Positions 1 through 10,070 of a DNA stretch of 64,000 bases are shown here, piece by piece; the stretch's first letter is position 1, and every line of letters begins with the position of its first letter. This DNA comes from Notolepis coatsorum (Eukaryota; Chordata; Actinopteri; Aulopiformes; Paralepididae). The notes below the pieces were generated by a model. That model had not been told where the DNA came from. It saw only the letters and a program-made list of their open reading frames with translations, and did no database searches. The stretch covers positions 18,214,823 through 18,278,822 of the forward strand of contig OZ020591.1 of the NCBI GenBank assembly GCA_963971535.1. Reading direction: 5' to 3'. The position numbers were made by a program, and so were the translations under genes.

Positions 1-210
1 ATTTGTGTATGTATATATGTATTCGGCAATTCTCTCAGTCAGTCAGTCGACTGCAAGCAACGTAGCAGTAGCATGTTGTATTTCTGTGCTTAATAAAGGC
101 TATTCACTCTGCCTTGAGCCACTGTCCCCGACTCCCATCTCTCGGCACTACACTAGAGAACTTTGTATTATTAGAAAACAGAATACAGAATAAAATATTA
201 AACTGCCTAA
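1..210. other. Unassigned, possible LTR end
   Basis: No gene is supported. Positions about 90-155 read AATAAAGG followed by a CT-rich stretch ending CACTACA, which resembles the R/U5 end of an LTR. No partner LTR or primer-binding site is visible, so this is only a suggestion. Confidence 0.2.
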
Positions 211-344
211 TTGATTGATAAGTTTATTAACAGATTGCAGAATGGGTACAGTACAGCTCAATACATACAATTGTTAAGGGGATGCAGACCAGAGAAAAAC
301 GTTCGTCTTGTTTACATCAGGGTCCCCCATTTTCAATTCATCAT
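211..344 (-). repeat. LINE-A 3' tail, 5'-truncated
   Basis: On the minus strand this is the last 130 bp of the LINE-A family: a GGGGGACCCTGATG block, an AAGTCTTTCTCTGGTCTGC-type block, AATAAAG and an ATC-rich tail. It matches the 3' ends of the long copies at 17517-24855 and 31859-36078. Most copies in the window are short 3' pieces like this, as expected from incomplete reverse transcription. Confidence 0.85.
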
Positions 345-918
345 TTCACCCCATCATTCAATTCACCTAAACTGCAACTGTTAACAAAATTGTTCAAATA
401 CATAACGATAGAATATTTGAACTCGTGTGGTAACGTTAGTCTAACGTTATTGTTTTAAAGACTAGTATTAAGGCTTAACGTTCTGGCAGTCAACATGGAA
501 AGTCGCATAATGTCACTAGCACACATAACATTAGCACTCTAGACTTAACGTTAACCACCACCAGAATTACACGGTTGATAATGGTTGTTGAATTACTTAC
601 ACGTCCTGTGATTACATATATATTTTTTGTCTCCAGATCCAATATCTTGGTGTCGTTCACCCATCCTGCAACGGAATATTGATAAGCATCGGTGCTCTTG
701 AAAGCCTCCAGGCTCCGGTGAATGGGGATGGATTATGTACAAGATAGATGTAGATGTCGGGAAAAGTAAGTTGGGGCAGACGTTCAGCTAATTTTAAGGG
801 ACAAAATAAAGTTGAAAGTTATAAATATGGATCGCAACGAATAATCGACGTCTTCTCCAAATATAGCTGTCTTTCTGTGTCATTAAGATGTGCTGTGTTG
901 TCGCTAATAAAGTAGGTC
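345..918. other. Unassigned AT-rich spacer
   Basis: No convincing coding or repeat structure is visible apart from several AACGTTA words, which are scattered through the whole window. A short open frame on the minus strand (819-1010) overlaps the promoter-like patch and shows no recognisable domain. Confidence 0.3.
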
Positions 919-960
919 ACCAAGATGGCGGCTGGCATTCCGGAAGTGACGTCTTCGGTA
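919..960. promoter_or_regulatory. Promoter-like YY1 and ETS/CRE cluster
   Basis: A YY1-type initiator word (AAGATGGCGGC) lies about 10 bp from an ETS/CRE composite (CCGGAAGTGACGTC). These motifs typically mark housekeeping promoters in vertebrates. Orientation is uncertain: YY1 suggests plus-strand transcription, with only a 29-codon frame (MAAGIPEV...) following, while the ETS site also fits a minus-strand start leaving the window. No associated exon is proven. Confidence 0.35.
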
Positions 961-1080
961 CCCATGAATATCTCCCGGGGGGAAACACCTCCAGCTAAAC
1001 AGAGCGACACATAGCGCGTTGCATGACGGTTAGAATGTTGACAGCGCCACTATATGGCCAAAATAATACATGGTTTTGAA

Positions 1081-1180
1081 TTGATTGGTTGAAAACTTTA
1101 TTAACAGATTGCAGAATGGGTACAGTACAACTCAATACATACAATTGTTAAGGGAATGCAGACCAGAGAAAGACTTGTCT
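1081..1180 (-). repeat. LINE-A 3' tail
   Basis: A short 5'-truncated LINE-A tail, read on the minus strand, ends in AATAAAG and a GATT-like tail. It begins 3 bp after the stop of the minus-strand BEN-like frame, so its AATAAA lies in the right orientation to act as that frame's polyadenylation signal. Confidence 0.8.
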
Positions 1181-1183
1181 GGT

Positions 1184-1492
1184 TCAGATACAAAACTCAT
1201 TCAAACAGTATGGTAGCCTTTTCCTTGGATCCTCTGATCGTGGGTTCCGCAAACGTTCATTCACTCGATCACGAACTTTCTCCCAGGAGACTACACTATA
1301 GCGTTCTTTAACTTTAGCAATCAACATCTCTCTGAGGTTCTTAGGTAAAGCATGTTTCCCCCGTTTGCCATTCCAATTGACTTTGTGAGCCCACTTTTGG
1401 TAGGTTGCAAAGTCCACTAGCAGCATGAACATTCGCCCTGCGTAGTCGTCAGGCCGTGGTTTGCCTCGTGCGTCATGAGCTGACTGTTCATA
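1184..1492 (-). CDS. BEN-domain-like exon or gene fragment
   Basis: An open frame of about 100 codons reads ...YAGRMFMLLVDFATYQKW..., then GKRGKHALPKNLREMLIAKV, ending in ...VRDRVNERLRNPR. The helix pattern (a hydrophobic N-terminal helix, a GK.AL.KNLREMLI core, a W..V...VNE.LRNPR end) resembles the C-terminal half of BEN domains, which bind DNA or protein in chromatin factors. The frame may begin at the AG of GAACAG inside its 5' end, that is, as a 3' terminal exon. Neighbours are only repeats. The BEN call is by eye and could be wrong; the frame could also come from a transposon-encoded protein. Confidence 0.4.
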   Translation of the reverse strand, partial: YEQSAHDARGKPRPDDYAGRMFMLLVDFATYQKWAHKVNWNGKRGKHALPKNLREMLIAKVKERYSVVSWEKVRDRVNERLRNPRSEDPRKRLPYCLNEFCI

Positions 1493-1495
1493 CAT

Positions 1496-1857
1496 TTGTT
1501 ACAATAAAGATGCAAATAATTGTTATCTCTTGTCCAATCAGACAGTTTTGTATGTAACGTTGTGTTTAATAACAATAACAGTGACGTCACATACTGGATT
1601 TACTACATCGCCCTCTGTAGAACACAAATGAGCAAGGGCGCACATAATAATAATATATTTAACACCCCCACTCGAACTTAGCTTATTGTGGTACAAAACA
1701 AAAATATATATATATTCTCCCTCTTTGGCCTGCAATACAAAATAAACAACGACAACAACAAAAAACATATTGGCACATCCATGCTTTTCTTTCACTAACT
1801 AAGTGCCAAACAAATACTGAGCAAACTTCTTTAGTTGTAGCTTAGTGGCTGGTTTTG
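1496..1857. other. Unassigned AT-rich stretch
   Basis: Low-complexity AT-rich DNA (including a short TA run near 1705) with no supported gene. Confidence 0.3.
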
Positions 1858-2031
1858 ACCCCCACCCAACCTCCTCCAATGTACACTGTATTTGCAAATC
1901 TGGTATGTCATAAATGTATAGATGTAGCAGTACTGACTATCTGTATGTCATGTATGACATATATGTCCTGATGAATTGAAAATGGGGGACCCTGATGTAA
2001 ACAAGACGAAAGTCTTTCTCTGGTCTGCAAT
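1858..2031 (+). repeat. LINE-A 3'UTR piece lacking its tail
   Basis: The sequence matches the LINE-A 3'UTR from the C-rich part (CCACCCAACCTCC) through GGTCTGCA, then stops about 90 bp short of the normal AATAAA end. The break suggests recombination or a later insertion. Confidence 0.75.
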
Positions 2032-2049
2032 GTACAGTGTTGTTTGTAC

Positions 2050-2420
2050 AGTTGTACAGTGTCCCCCCTCCTACTTTTTGTAAGTTGACTGGTTTGCACA
2101 CCAATAATACAGTGCAATAATAGAATAGTAGAATAGATAGTAAAATTATGCAATAGAATGGCCAGAGTAAAATAGTGCTACAGTACAATCAACAGCGGGG
2201 TGTATTAGAAGGCTATGGTGAAGAGGTACGTTTTTAGCTTATTTCTGAAAATATTAAGAGATCTAGCTTCCCTAATGTCCATAGTGTGTTCCATAACTTT
2301 GGTGCATAGTTAGTTAGCAAAGGCTGCATCACTGATTTTCTTTAGACTGTGACTCGGAACCTTCAATAGTAGATGATCGCAATGTTTATACTTTGTATAT
2401 AAGGAGGAGGACCTTGAAAT
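2050..2420 (-). pseudogene. LINE reverse-transcriptase C-terminal relic
   Basis: Read on the minus strand, the remnant contains an NYAPKLWNTLW-like segment and then FRNKLKTYLFTIAF in another frame. These match the conserved C-terminal end (APKLWN ... [10 protein letters not shown]) of L2/CR1-type LINE ORF2. Frameshifts and stops show that it is dead. It is distinct from LINE-A and from the L2 copies in the window. Confidence 0.6.
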
Positions 2421-2457
2421 CAATTCTAAATGTTACCGATGATTACTGATGTAAACA

Positions 2458-2528
2458 GGGGGATCCTGATGTAAACAAGATGAAAGTCTTTCTCTGGTTT
2501 GCATCCCCTTAACAATTGTATGTATAAT
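2458..2528 (+). repeat. LINE-A tail fragment
   Basis: About 70 bp match the LINE-A 3'UTR (CCTGATGTAAACAAGATG through AACAATTGTATG). The fragment is cut before the AATAAA and followed by a short duplication of the ATTGTATGTATAA word. Confidence 0.7.
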
Positions 2529-2670
2529 TGTATGTATAACATCTGCCAAATTTTTTTATAGTTTTTGATTTGCAGCGGGATCCGGAAGCGCCACTGAACC
2601 GTGAGTCGAATCAGTGAATCGGTTCATTGCCGTGAGCGTGTATCGAATCGCTCACTCACTGAAATTATCC

Positions 2671-2985
2671 GTTGGGCACATCACTGACTGTTGCCTTTGA
2701 CACACCTCTGATGTGGGAGATGAGGTCAAAGGACATGTCGTGACGCAGTTTGACAAGGGTGATAAATAGCTGATCTATGGGTGAGATTATGGTGCTCCTT
2801 GTCTTCTCTGTGTGCAAGAAAGAAAACAAGTGCTGAAGCACTGGCCAGGTAACACCTGTCATCATCTTGCATTTGGTGTCGTTGCTGTCCACAGATGAAG
2901 CGGTCAAGGAGCTTGACTCGACCTTGGTTCTCTGTTGGTCACCATCCTCCTTGGCTGCATCACTCTCCTTTTTTCACGCCGCTCA
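2671..2985 (-). pseudogene. Transposase relic, DDE_Tnp_4-type N-terminus
   Basis: The minus-strand frame of about 100 codons reads ...MTGVTWPVLQHLFSFL..., a short basic spacer, then PIDQLFITLVKLRHDMSFD and ISHIRGVSKATVSDV. This order is the N-terminal helix-turn-helix region that precedes the DDE nuclease in Harbinger/ISL2EU-type transposases (TG.....F..LF ... LVKLR ... FGVS..TVS). The DDE domain is absent, so it is a fragment. About 30 further codons upstream (ESDAAKEDGDQQRTKV) stay open. Confidence 0.65.
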
Positions 2986-3090
2986 TGGCGACTGATGTTT
3001 GTTGACGTAGATGGTGTAGACTGTGATGTTGAAGGGAATACAGGTACAGTATGTAGTCTGGGTGTGTTTGGTCATTGACCTTTGCTCCTG

Positions 3091-3758
3091 AATGAATGAA
3101 AACGTTATTAACAGATTGCAGAATGGGTACAATACAGTACAGCTCAATACACACTCTTGGATCAAATAACAAACTCAGCAAGGCCAACGGCTTCTCTGTT
3201 ACAGTGGGTGACAATATTGTCACAAGGAAAGATGAAATTACCTACCTGGGTTCCATCCTAGAGGCAAATCTTTCCTGTGACAAAATGGCAACCAATGTAA
3301 TAAAAAAAAGTCAACCAACGAACAAGATTCTTGTACCGGATCTCCTCTCTGGTAAACAAGAATACCCTGAAGACTCTGGCAGGAGCACTCATTCAAGGGT
3401 ATTACGACTATGCTTGCACCTCATGGTACCAAAGCACCTCAAAAGCGCTAAAAACTAAATTACAAACATCACAAAACAAACTGGTCAGACTACTGCTTGA
3501 CCTTACTCCTAGAACCCACCTCACCCCTGCCCACTTTGACTACCTAGGATGGCTTAGAGTAGACGACAGAGTACAGCAACTTGCAATGGGCCTGGTCTAC
3601 AAGATACTGTACACTACACCACTAAGATACCCATGTACATGTCGAAATACTTCCCAAAGGTCAGTGAATACCACGACCACAACACCAGAGGGAGTTCCAC
3701 AAATCATGTTCAACCCAGATTCGGCTCAAACAAGGGACTAAACACGTTTCGCAATTAT
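3091..3758. mobile_element. LINE-A copy with 5' inversion
   Basis: A minus-strand LINE-A 3' tail (3091-3154) joins directly to a plus-strand internal LINE-A segment (3155-3758) that encodes the end of ORF2 (...FSVTVGDNIVTRKDEITYL...). This tail-plus-inverted-upstream-segment structure is what twin priming produces. The coding part carries frameshifts. The fusion explains the short open frames here. Confidence 0.7.
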
Positions 3759-3883
3759 TAAAATGATAATACTTTTATTAATATTAATTAGGCTACTGCT
3801 GGCCATTCATCAAGCGAGACATTGCTGATTGTTTATGTATTTTATAAGACAAGACTACAGCAGCCGTGTATCTTGGATGTAAT

Positions 3884-4140
3884 GATTGATTGATTGATTG
3901 ATTGATTGAAAAAAATTAACAGATTGCAGAATGGGTACAATACAGTACAGCTCAATAAACACAATTGTTAAAGGGATGCAGACCAGAGAAAGACTTTCGT
4001 CTTGTTTACATCAGGGTCCCCCATTTTCAATTCATCATAACATGACATACAGTACTGCTACATCTATACATTTATGACATACCAGATTTACAAATACAGT
4101 ACTGTTTGTGATACAAAAAGAGTCTAAAAAAGAGAGTATA
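3884..4140 (-). repeat. LINE-A 3' end
   Basis: A 5'-truncated LINE-A 3' end of about 255 bp on the minus strand, with a GATT tail at 3884-3909 and 3'UTR up to the TGATACAAAAAGAG region. It lies 75 bp from an opposite-strand copy at 4216, forming a tail-outward inverted pair. Confidence 0.85.
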
Positions 4141-4215
4141 TGATAACGTTAGCACACTGTCGATGGCTCATTGATTTAACTGTAGCTACTGTACAGTAGC
4201 AAGCCAAGTTACTAC

Positions 4216-4350
4216 GGGGGACCCTGATGTAAACAAGACGAAAGTCTTTCTCTGGTCTGCATCCCCTTAACAATTGTGTATATTGAGCTGTACTGTATTG
4301 TACCCATTCTGCAATCTGTTAAATAAAGTTTTCATTCATTCGTTCATTCA
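4216..4350 (+). repeat. LINE-A 3' tail
   Basis: The tail runs from GGGGGACCCTGATG to AAATAAAGTTTTC and an ATTC-type tail with one interruption. It forms the right half of an inverted pair with 3884-4140. Confidence 0.85.
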
Positions 4351-4920
4351 CTTACCGATCTTTGTGCACCTTCTTAGTTCAAGTGTCGAACGAAGTTGGA
4401 CGTTGCATGATTGCATCTCCAACTGTGATCCTCGAACCGCACGTTTTGCATACTGCGATTCGTTTTGTTTATCACCGCATAGTTTTTATAACGAAACGCA
4501 ACAATCTTGGGTAGCATTTTACATTTCGCCGTTCGGAATGAGTGAACTCAGCTCTAACATTACTTCCTGACTATGCATCGCTCGTGCTATCGCGCAACGT
4601 GATTGGTTGTTTCAAAGTGCCCTACTGTAAAATATGCCATACTTTGTTTACTTGTTTATTGCACAATGTCGCTCTATTGGTTGGATTCTTATTATATAAT
4701 GAAGTGTGGATTCGCGCAAAATGAATTAATATATATACATTTACATACAGATCGTTATACAGTATACTGTGTAGGACGTTGTAGCGTCCGTCTAATGACT
4801 TTGCGCCTCCTGGCGGCATAAAATAGAACAGCAGCCTGGGTTCCTAATTCATTTCCGACGTGATATAACCGTGCTCACGTCGCGGCAAAGCGCCCAGGAA
4901 AACTAAACGCTTCATCTGTA
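4351..4920. other. Unassigned
   Basis: No domain, repeat or exon structure could be supported. Confidence 0.25.
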
Positions 4921-5697
4921 CATCATTCAGTAACATTTGCAGAGCCTTATAACAAAAACATTATTACGGTCACCATTGTGACCAGTGTGATTAATCAACA
5001 CATTTTATTATTTATTTTTCTATTTCATTGAACATTGCACATGTTAAAAGCAATTGTTTTTACTCAAAATGTGAGTATTACCAAGTCAACTTGTGTTCTT
5101 AAAACAATGACAAACATAGTTTTATTAGGTTGAAATAATGTGGTTGTGTACTTATTTTTCTGTTAACTTATTATGGATTGAAAACTGAAAACCTTAATGC
5201 ACAGTAACTGAACTCAATATTTTTAAGTTCTGGTAACTTATTATTATTTATTTTTTTACAGTGTAGTCTTGCGATCAATCAAAACGTATTTACACATATA
5301 CCTCACATTCACCCTCCATTCACATCCTGGTGTTCTCCTGGTGTTCTCCATTAGGCCTGTAGGTGGAGCTATGACAGCACACGTACAGTACACACACCGA
5401 TGGTGTGTGATGTGTCCAAAAATGAATGGGCAAATGTGAGTGAAATGGTCGCACTGTATGCAGCTGTTTGTCTGCATTGCATCCCCCCCCTCCCAACTCA
5501 GATTTAGGGTTGATACAACCATCATAATAATATTGTTAATAATAACAATAACAATGATGTAATAATGTAAACAATTATCATTAAAAATACCTGATTATGA
5601 GAAAAAAAATGTACGATGCATGGAATATTGTTGAGGCACACTAGTTACAACTATATTTCAAACAGGCACTCCATGTCAAAAAGGTTGCTGACCCCTG
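4921..5697 (-). mobile_element. hAT-Charlie end fragment
   Basis: Read on the minus strand it starts CAGGGGTCAGCAACC (rc of 5683-5697), a Charlie-type hAT terminus. It matches the left end of the 61471-63600 element in inverted orientation down to 4921, where homology stops. The other terminus is missing. The adjoining octamer CATTAGAC (5698-5705) is the complement of that element's target duplication. Confidence 0.75.
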
Positions 5698-5918
5698 CAT
5701 TAGACCATACTTTACTATGAATATGTGAATGAAAAAGTTTAACGTTGCTACACAATGAACAATACATATAGGACTTTGAATGGGCCCTAATAATGGCAAT
5801 GTAGCAATAGAATTTAAAAAGTTATAGCCCTGCAAAGAAGGGGAATTTCTCCATAGACAAATAGAGCTGGCAACCTATGGTATATCATGAATTTAGCCTT
5901 AGGCAATCAAAGTGTTAA
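5698..5918. repeat. Inverted duplicate of 61250-61470
   Basis: This non-transposon flank is shared, in opposite orientation, with DNA beside the other Charlie copy. The two loci therefore descend from one locus that already held the hAT, or both copies sit in an uncharacterised repeat. Confidence 0.75.
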
Positions 5919-6135
5919 AACAAACGCGCAAATAGCAATTAATCGCGCCCGTCAAAATCATTGCATTCATTTTAATTATCGCGCCGATTAATCAATTTAT
6001 TGCTTATCGCGGCAGGCCTACTATAAAGTATAGATTTAGCTGTACAAAAAGCCACACGTTTGTTTACAAAAGCTGGCCCTCAACCATTATATTAGACGGG
6101 CCCCAGTGGCCGCGAAAGTGTTAACACCCAGTAAG

Positions 6136-7105
6136 TAGGGATGCCCCGATCACGTTTTTTGCCACCGATACCGATCACCGATCGTCGTGAGCCATATCGG
6201 CCGATACCGATCCGATACCGATCGTTTTTGATTAACATTTTTTTAATTTATTTTATATAATTTTTTTTTTTTTTAATATAAAATATATATATTATATAAT
6301 TAGACTTGTACTTGTATTATCTGCGAGACATCGCCACCACGCAACAAGCTCCACTGTCTGTGTGTACTCTAGTAGCCTCCAGCTATGGCCAGGATTCTCC
6401 GGAGCTGCAGCTGGACCTATACTCGAGTAGCCTCGAGCTACGGCCAGGATTCTCTTGCGCTGCAGCTGGACCCTATTGGTATAACGTTACTGTGGTCATA
6501 TCACATTCAACATGCCCTCAGCTCGAATACGCATCGAATCAGTGTTATAAGACATTGATATCAGGAGCTATCTGTAGCTACTGCTAGCCGGATATATAAC
6601 GTTAATACAACGCCTCAGTGAATTATTTAGTTCAATAGGACATTTCGTTTTGAACAGTGAACTAACTTGCGCTAACGTGAGCTAGCTGAGGTATCATACA
6701 TGTCTCTACTAGACTTGTTGGAGCGTTTGTTGATGTCAGGAGCTATCGGTAGCTGGCCGGCTAGATACCGTTCGGTTAGACAATGCCGCATCATGTATTA
6801 AACTAAAAGTGAATAGTTGACTGCGTCATTTTGTAACGGTAGCTAAGCTAACGTTAGCTCAGGGAGACGCCGTCCTCCCGTGTCCCGTCCCACTAGACTA
6901 GACCCGTGTTTACATGCATGCGGGAGGGGCTGGAGGGATGAGCAGACGCCGCACCACCCGGTGTCTGAGACAGAACTCAGCGACAGCGAGTGAGATCGGT
7001 TTTGACGATCGGCGAAAATAAAGCATTATCACCGATCACCGATCGCATATTTATACTGATTATCGGCCGATAACGATCGGTGGCCGATCGATCGGGGCAT
7101 CCCTA
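6136..7105. mobile_element. Non-autonomous hAT, complete with TSD
   Basis: The 970-bp element has termini TAGGGATGCCCCGATC at both ends and a perfect 8-bp duplication CCAGTAAG (6128-6135 and 7106-7113). Subterminal CCGATCACCGATCG-type repeats occur at both ends. A roughly 57-bp tandem duplication (AGCTGCAGCTGGACC units) lies near 6370-6475. No transposase frame is present. The related sequence at 47521 lacks the insertion and preserves the empty site. Confidence 0.9.
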
Positions 7106-7314
7106 CCAGTAAGTACACTTTAATTAATTTCTAAGATTAGATTAGATAATTTAGTCCGGAGTTCGGACTTTGAGAATGCCTCTGTTAGACCTACAGTATA
7201 ATACTGCCAGCTGCTATAACAAAACCATAAACGATCGGTATCGGCAGTGTATCGGCCGATATGGCTCATAGACGATCAGTGATTGTTGGCAAAAAACGTG
7301 ATCGGGGCATCCCT
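7106..7314. mobile_element. Older hAT copy, right end
   Basis: The stretch ends GATCGGGGCATCCCTA, the same terminus as the 6136-7105 element, so a younger member inserted into an older relative. The same old end is present at 47521-47740. Confidence 0.75.
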
Positions 7315-8066
7315 AACGCCTACTATTTTATATGAATGATATTGTCTCCGATATTGTCAGGATCATCTCTACGCGGATGACACTATCGTCTATTGTGTTG
7401 TTGACTCTGTACAACTCCTACCCATTAAAAATGTACAAATCTCATTTAATACTTTGCAGGATACGCTTGTTAATCTTAAACTGGTACTCAAACCAAACAA
7501 AGTTCATGCTCTTCTCTAACATCTAACATCTGTGAACATTTGCATATACTGCATCTACTGTGAATGAGTCTATTATTTAGAGTTAAAGAATATAAATACC
7601 TTGGCATCTGGCTTGATCAGAAATGTACATTTAAATGCCATGTAGATAACCTTGCAAGTAATCTGCGCAGAAGGTCTGCTTTTTGTACAGAAACGAATCC
7701 TATGTTCCTACGCTTAGCAGAAGGAGGGTTGTTGAAGCTATTTGTTTTGGATTATGGACACAGTTTATAGACATGCTGCTGCTTCTACTATAAAGCCACT
7801 TAAGGTCCCCAGAGTTTGCACTGAATTAGGAAAATCTGCTTTTAGCTTCTGTGCCCCCGACACATCTTTTGCAAAGCACTTTAAACTGAACATTTGAGTA
7901 TCCATTGGTCAGTTTAAATCTATAATAGCCGACCATTTGTTTTACTTAATTTAAATTGTTTAAATTATTTACTTTTCTGTTTCTATATTATTTTTGGATT
8001 ATGTATTGTACCTCTCGACATAATTGTAAATGTTCTTTCGAGATTAAATAAAGATTGAAATAGAAA
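7315..8066 (+). pseudogene. LINE RT C-terminal relic (first copy)
   Basis: Broken frames give a YADDTIV-like catalytic box near 7370 (LYADDTIVYCVV...), then KEYKYLGIWLDQK, CHVDNLASNLR and a VLDYG segment. This order (box C, then the YLG motif) is typical of non-LTR reverse transcriptases. It ends in AATAAAGATTGAAATAG near 8050. Family not assigned; it differs from LINE-A. A second copy lies at 47740-47803 plus 57688-58380. Confidence 0.7.
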
Positions 8067-8584
8067 TTATGCTAAACTCATTGACTGCCACGCTGTTTTT
8101 CCATCTTTACTTTCTGGCGCAAGCGTTATTGACCATTTTCCATTTTCCTTATGTTTTAATGGGACAAGGGTCCATTTAGTAGTAATGGGGAATTGGAAAT
8201 GGCTGTAAATTGAAATGGCTGGAAATGATTGATGGGCCATTTATTTTGGTGATATAATGCAAATCTTATATAATAAAAAATAATTGCATTTCATGTGAGG
8301 TTTAAAATAAAGTTAGATTTATTGGAATATGGAGATAATATGGGACCCTCTCGAAAACGAGATACTGTATCTCAAGTGGTTTTCCCAATAAAAGAATTTC
8401 AATATAGATTTTCTTCAGATTCATCACGGTATTATGTCACCTTGAAAATGATGGTAATGGAATCATGGAAAAACATGCATAAAAACAATTGGGGATATAG
8501 TTTGAACGATCGCCTCGTCTTTGCATGATTTGTTTCAAGCATCTGTATGAACACTGAAGATGGATTTACCCTTTAGAGCCTTAC
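8067..8584. repeat. Non-coding part of the 7.3/57.7 kb duplication
   Basis: This matches 58380-58664 with internal deletions in the second copy. Homology ends at about 8579, only 5 bp before the splice donor of the putative exon. A short AT-rich frame at 8295-8528 has no domain. Confidence 0.5.
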
Positions 8585-8729
8585 CTCCTCCTTCATTCAC
8601 AGTTCCTTTAAGTCCTGGTGTTTTAATGCAGTCCACCAAGCAGACAGATAGTTCCTTTAGTCCCAACAGAGAGGGGTGACTGCAAGACGCCATTTCCTCC
8701 ACTGTACTGGATATCAGTGGGGCTGTGGC
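8585..8729 (-). CDS. Putative internal exon of a host gene
   Basis: On the minus strand a 145-nt block is bounded by a good acceptor (TTTTTTATCTGGTATTTTTAG) and donor (GGAG then GTAAGG). Only one of three frames is open through it. The translation includes ISSTVEEMASCSHPSLLGLK and ELSVCLVDCIKTPGLKGTVN, with a spaced hydrophobic helical pattern. I do not recognise the gene. It lies in single-copy DNA between repeats. Neighbouring exons were not found in the window, so it could also be a chance exon-like block. Confidence 0.4.
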
Positions 8730-8888
8730 CTAAAAATACCAGATAAAAAACAGTAACAATAAGAGTCTTGCAAAGTACAATGTTCACTCTCCCCAGAGTA
8801 ATTGTAGATTGACAGGTTTGGCTGGCAGTGTTTTTTTTTTTATGTTAGACATGTCTTGTCACTGGTACTTGATGATGAAAGTGTCACC

Positions 8889-9513
8889 TTAAAGGGATAG
8901 TTTAGAGTTTTGGACATCAAGTGGTATGAAAATACTAAAGTAGTATAGTTGATGCAGTGCCCTCAGTTTACACACAGAGTCTCGTGGTCGGAGTTCTGAC
9001 CTGGCAGAAGTTTTAATCACCCACAGCAGAAAAAAGCATGCCTCATTTTCTATGCTTCAAGACCCAGCATTTAGTGACTACCTCACACTGAGACTAGTTC
9101 AACACATCATGTCACTCTGAAGCATTTAGTGACTACGTCACACTGAGACTAGTTCAACACATCATGTCACTCTGAACCATTTAGTGATGTCACACTGAGA
9201 CTAGTTCAACACATCATGTCACTCTGAACCATTTAGTGACTACGTCACACTGAGACTAGTTCAACACATCATGTCACTCTGAAGCATAGGAAATGTTTTC
9301 TGCTGTGGATGATTACAACTTTTGCCTGCAGTTTATTGTGTGGTGGAATAAAAAAAATTGTCTCATGACCTCGTTTGCTGCCTGTCTGAAGCTTCCCGGT
9401 TCACTCAGAAAAAGGCCAGAACTCAGTGAGTTAAGCTAATGGCATCGCATCAACTATACTACTAGCAAGTATTTCATACGACAAGAGTCCAAAAATCCAA
9501 ACTATCCCTTTAA
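8889..9513. mobile_element. TTAA-flanked MITE (piggyBac-like)
   Basis: The ends are complementary: TTAAAGGGATAGTTTAGAG on the left and CCAAACTATCCCTTTAA on the right, with further pairing (GTTGATG / CATCAAC). The TTAA ends suggest piggyBac-type mobilisation. No transposase is present. A roughly 55-bp unit is repeated about four times inside (9066-9285). Confidence 0.8.
9066..9285. repeat. 55-bp minisatellite inside MITE
   Basis: Four near-identical units contain CATTTAGTGACTACGTCACA and TTCAACACATCATGTCACTC. One unit has a short deletion (GTGATGTCACAC). Confidence 0.9.
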
Positions 9514-10054
9514 CTCACAAGTCAGACAAGTGTTTGGCCATGCCAAGTTTCCCCACATGCTGGGGTACAAGATGGGCCAAACCGGGTATAATGCTGCTTG
9601 GAGTTTAATCAAATCACATGCTCTCTTAGTGTCAGATTTTAGCATTGGGGAAATCCCCCCCAATCCTGTTACCCTGTTTTAGCCTGGCATGGCCCGATAC
9701 CCGTATCAATACATCCCTGGAAGACAATCGTTCACTAGGTCATAACATATTCACTTATGCTCAACCAATGTATTGAAGTGTATACACTTTGTTTGGATTG
9801 TAATAAGGGGGGGGGGGGTGTGCACAGATAACTGGTTTGCCAGCTAACCACTTATTTGAAATCAACCAGATATTCATAACGGTTCATTTACGTTACTGTT
9901 TAAACAAAACTACAGAGTCAACTATTCACTTTAGTTTAATACATGATGCATTGTCTAACTGGCTAGCTACTGATAGCTCCTGATATCAACAAATGCGTAT
10001 TTCAGTTTAAGAATGATAGGGATGCCCCGTGCCGATCGATCGGGCAGCATGACA
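9514..10054. other. Unassigned, with hAT fragment
   Basis: No gene. A G-run lies at 9807-9818. From about 9920 the sequence resembles, in inverted orientation, the interior of the 6136-7105 hAT (TTTAATACATGATGCATTG and GATAGCTCCTGATATCAA words), ending at a degraded GGGATGCCCCG terminus near 10020. Confidence 0.4.
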
Positions 10055-10070
10055 CGTTAGCTCACTGTTT

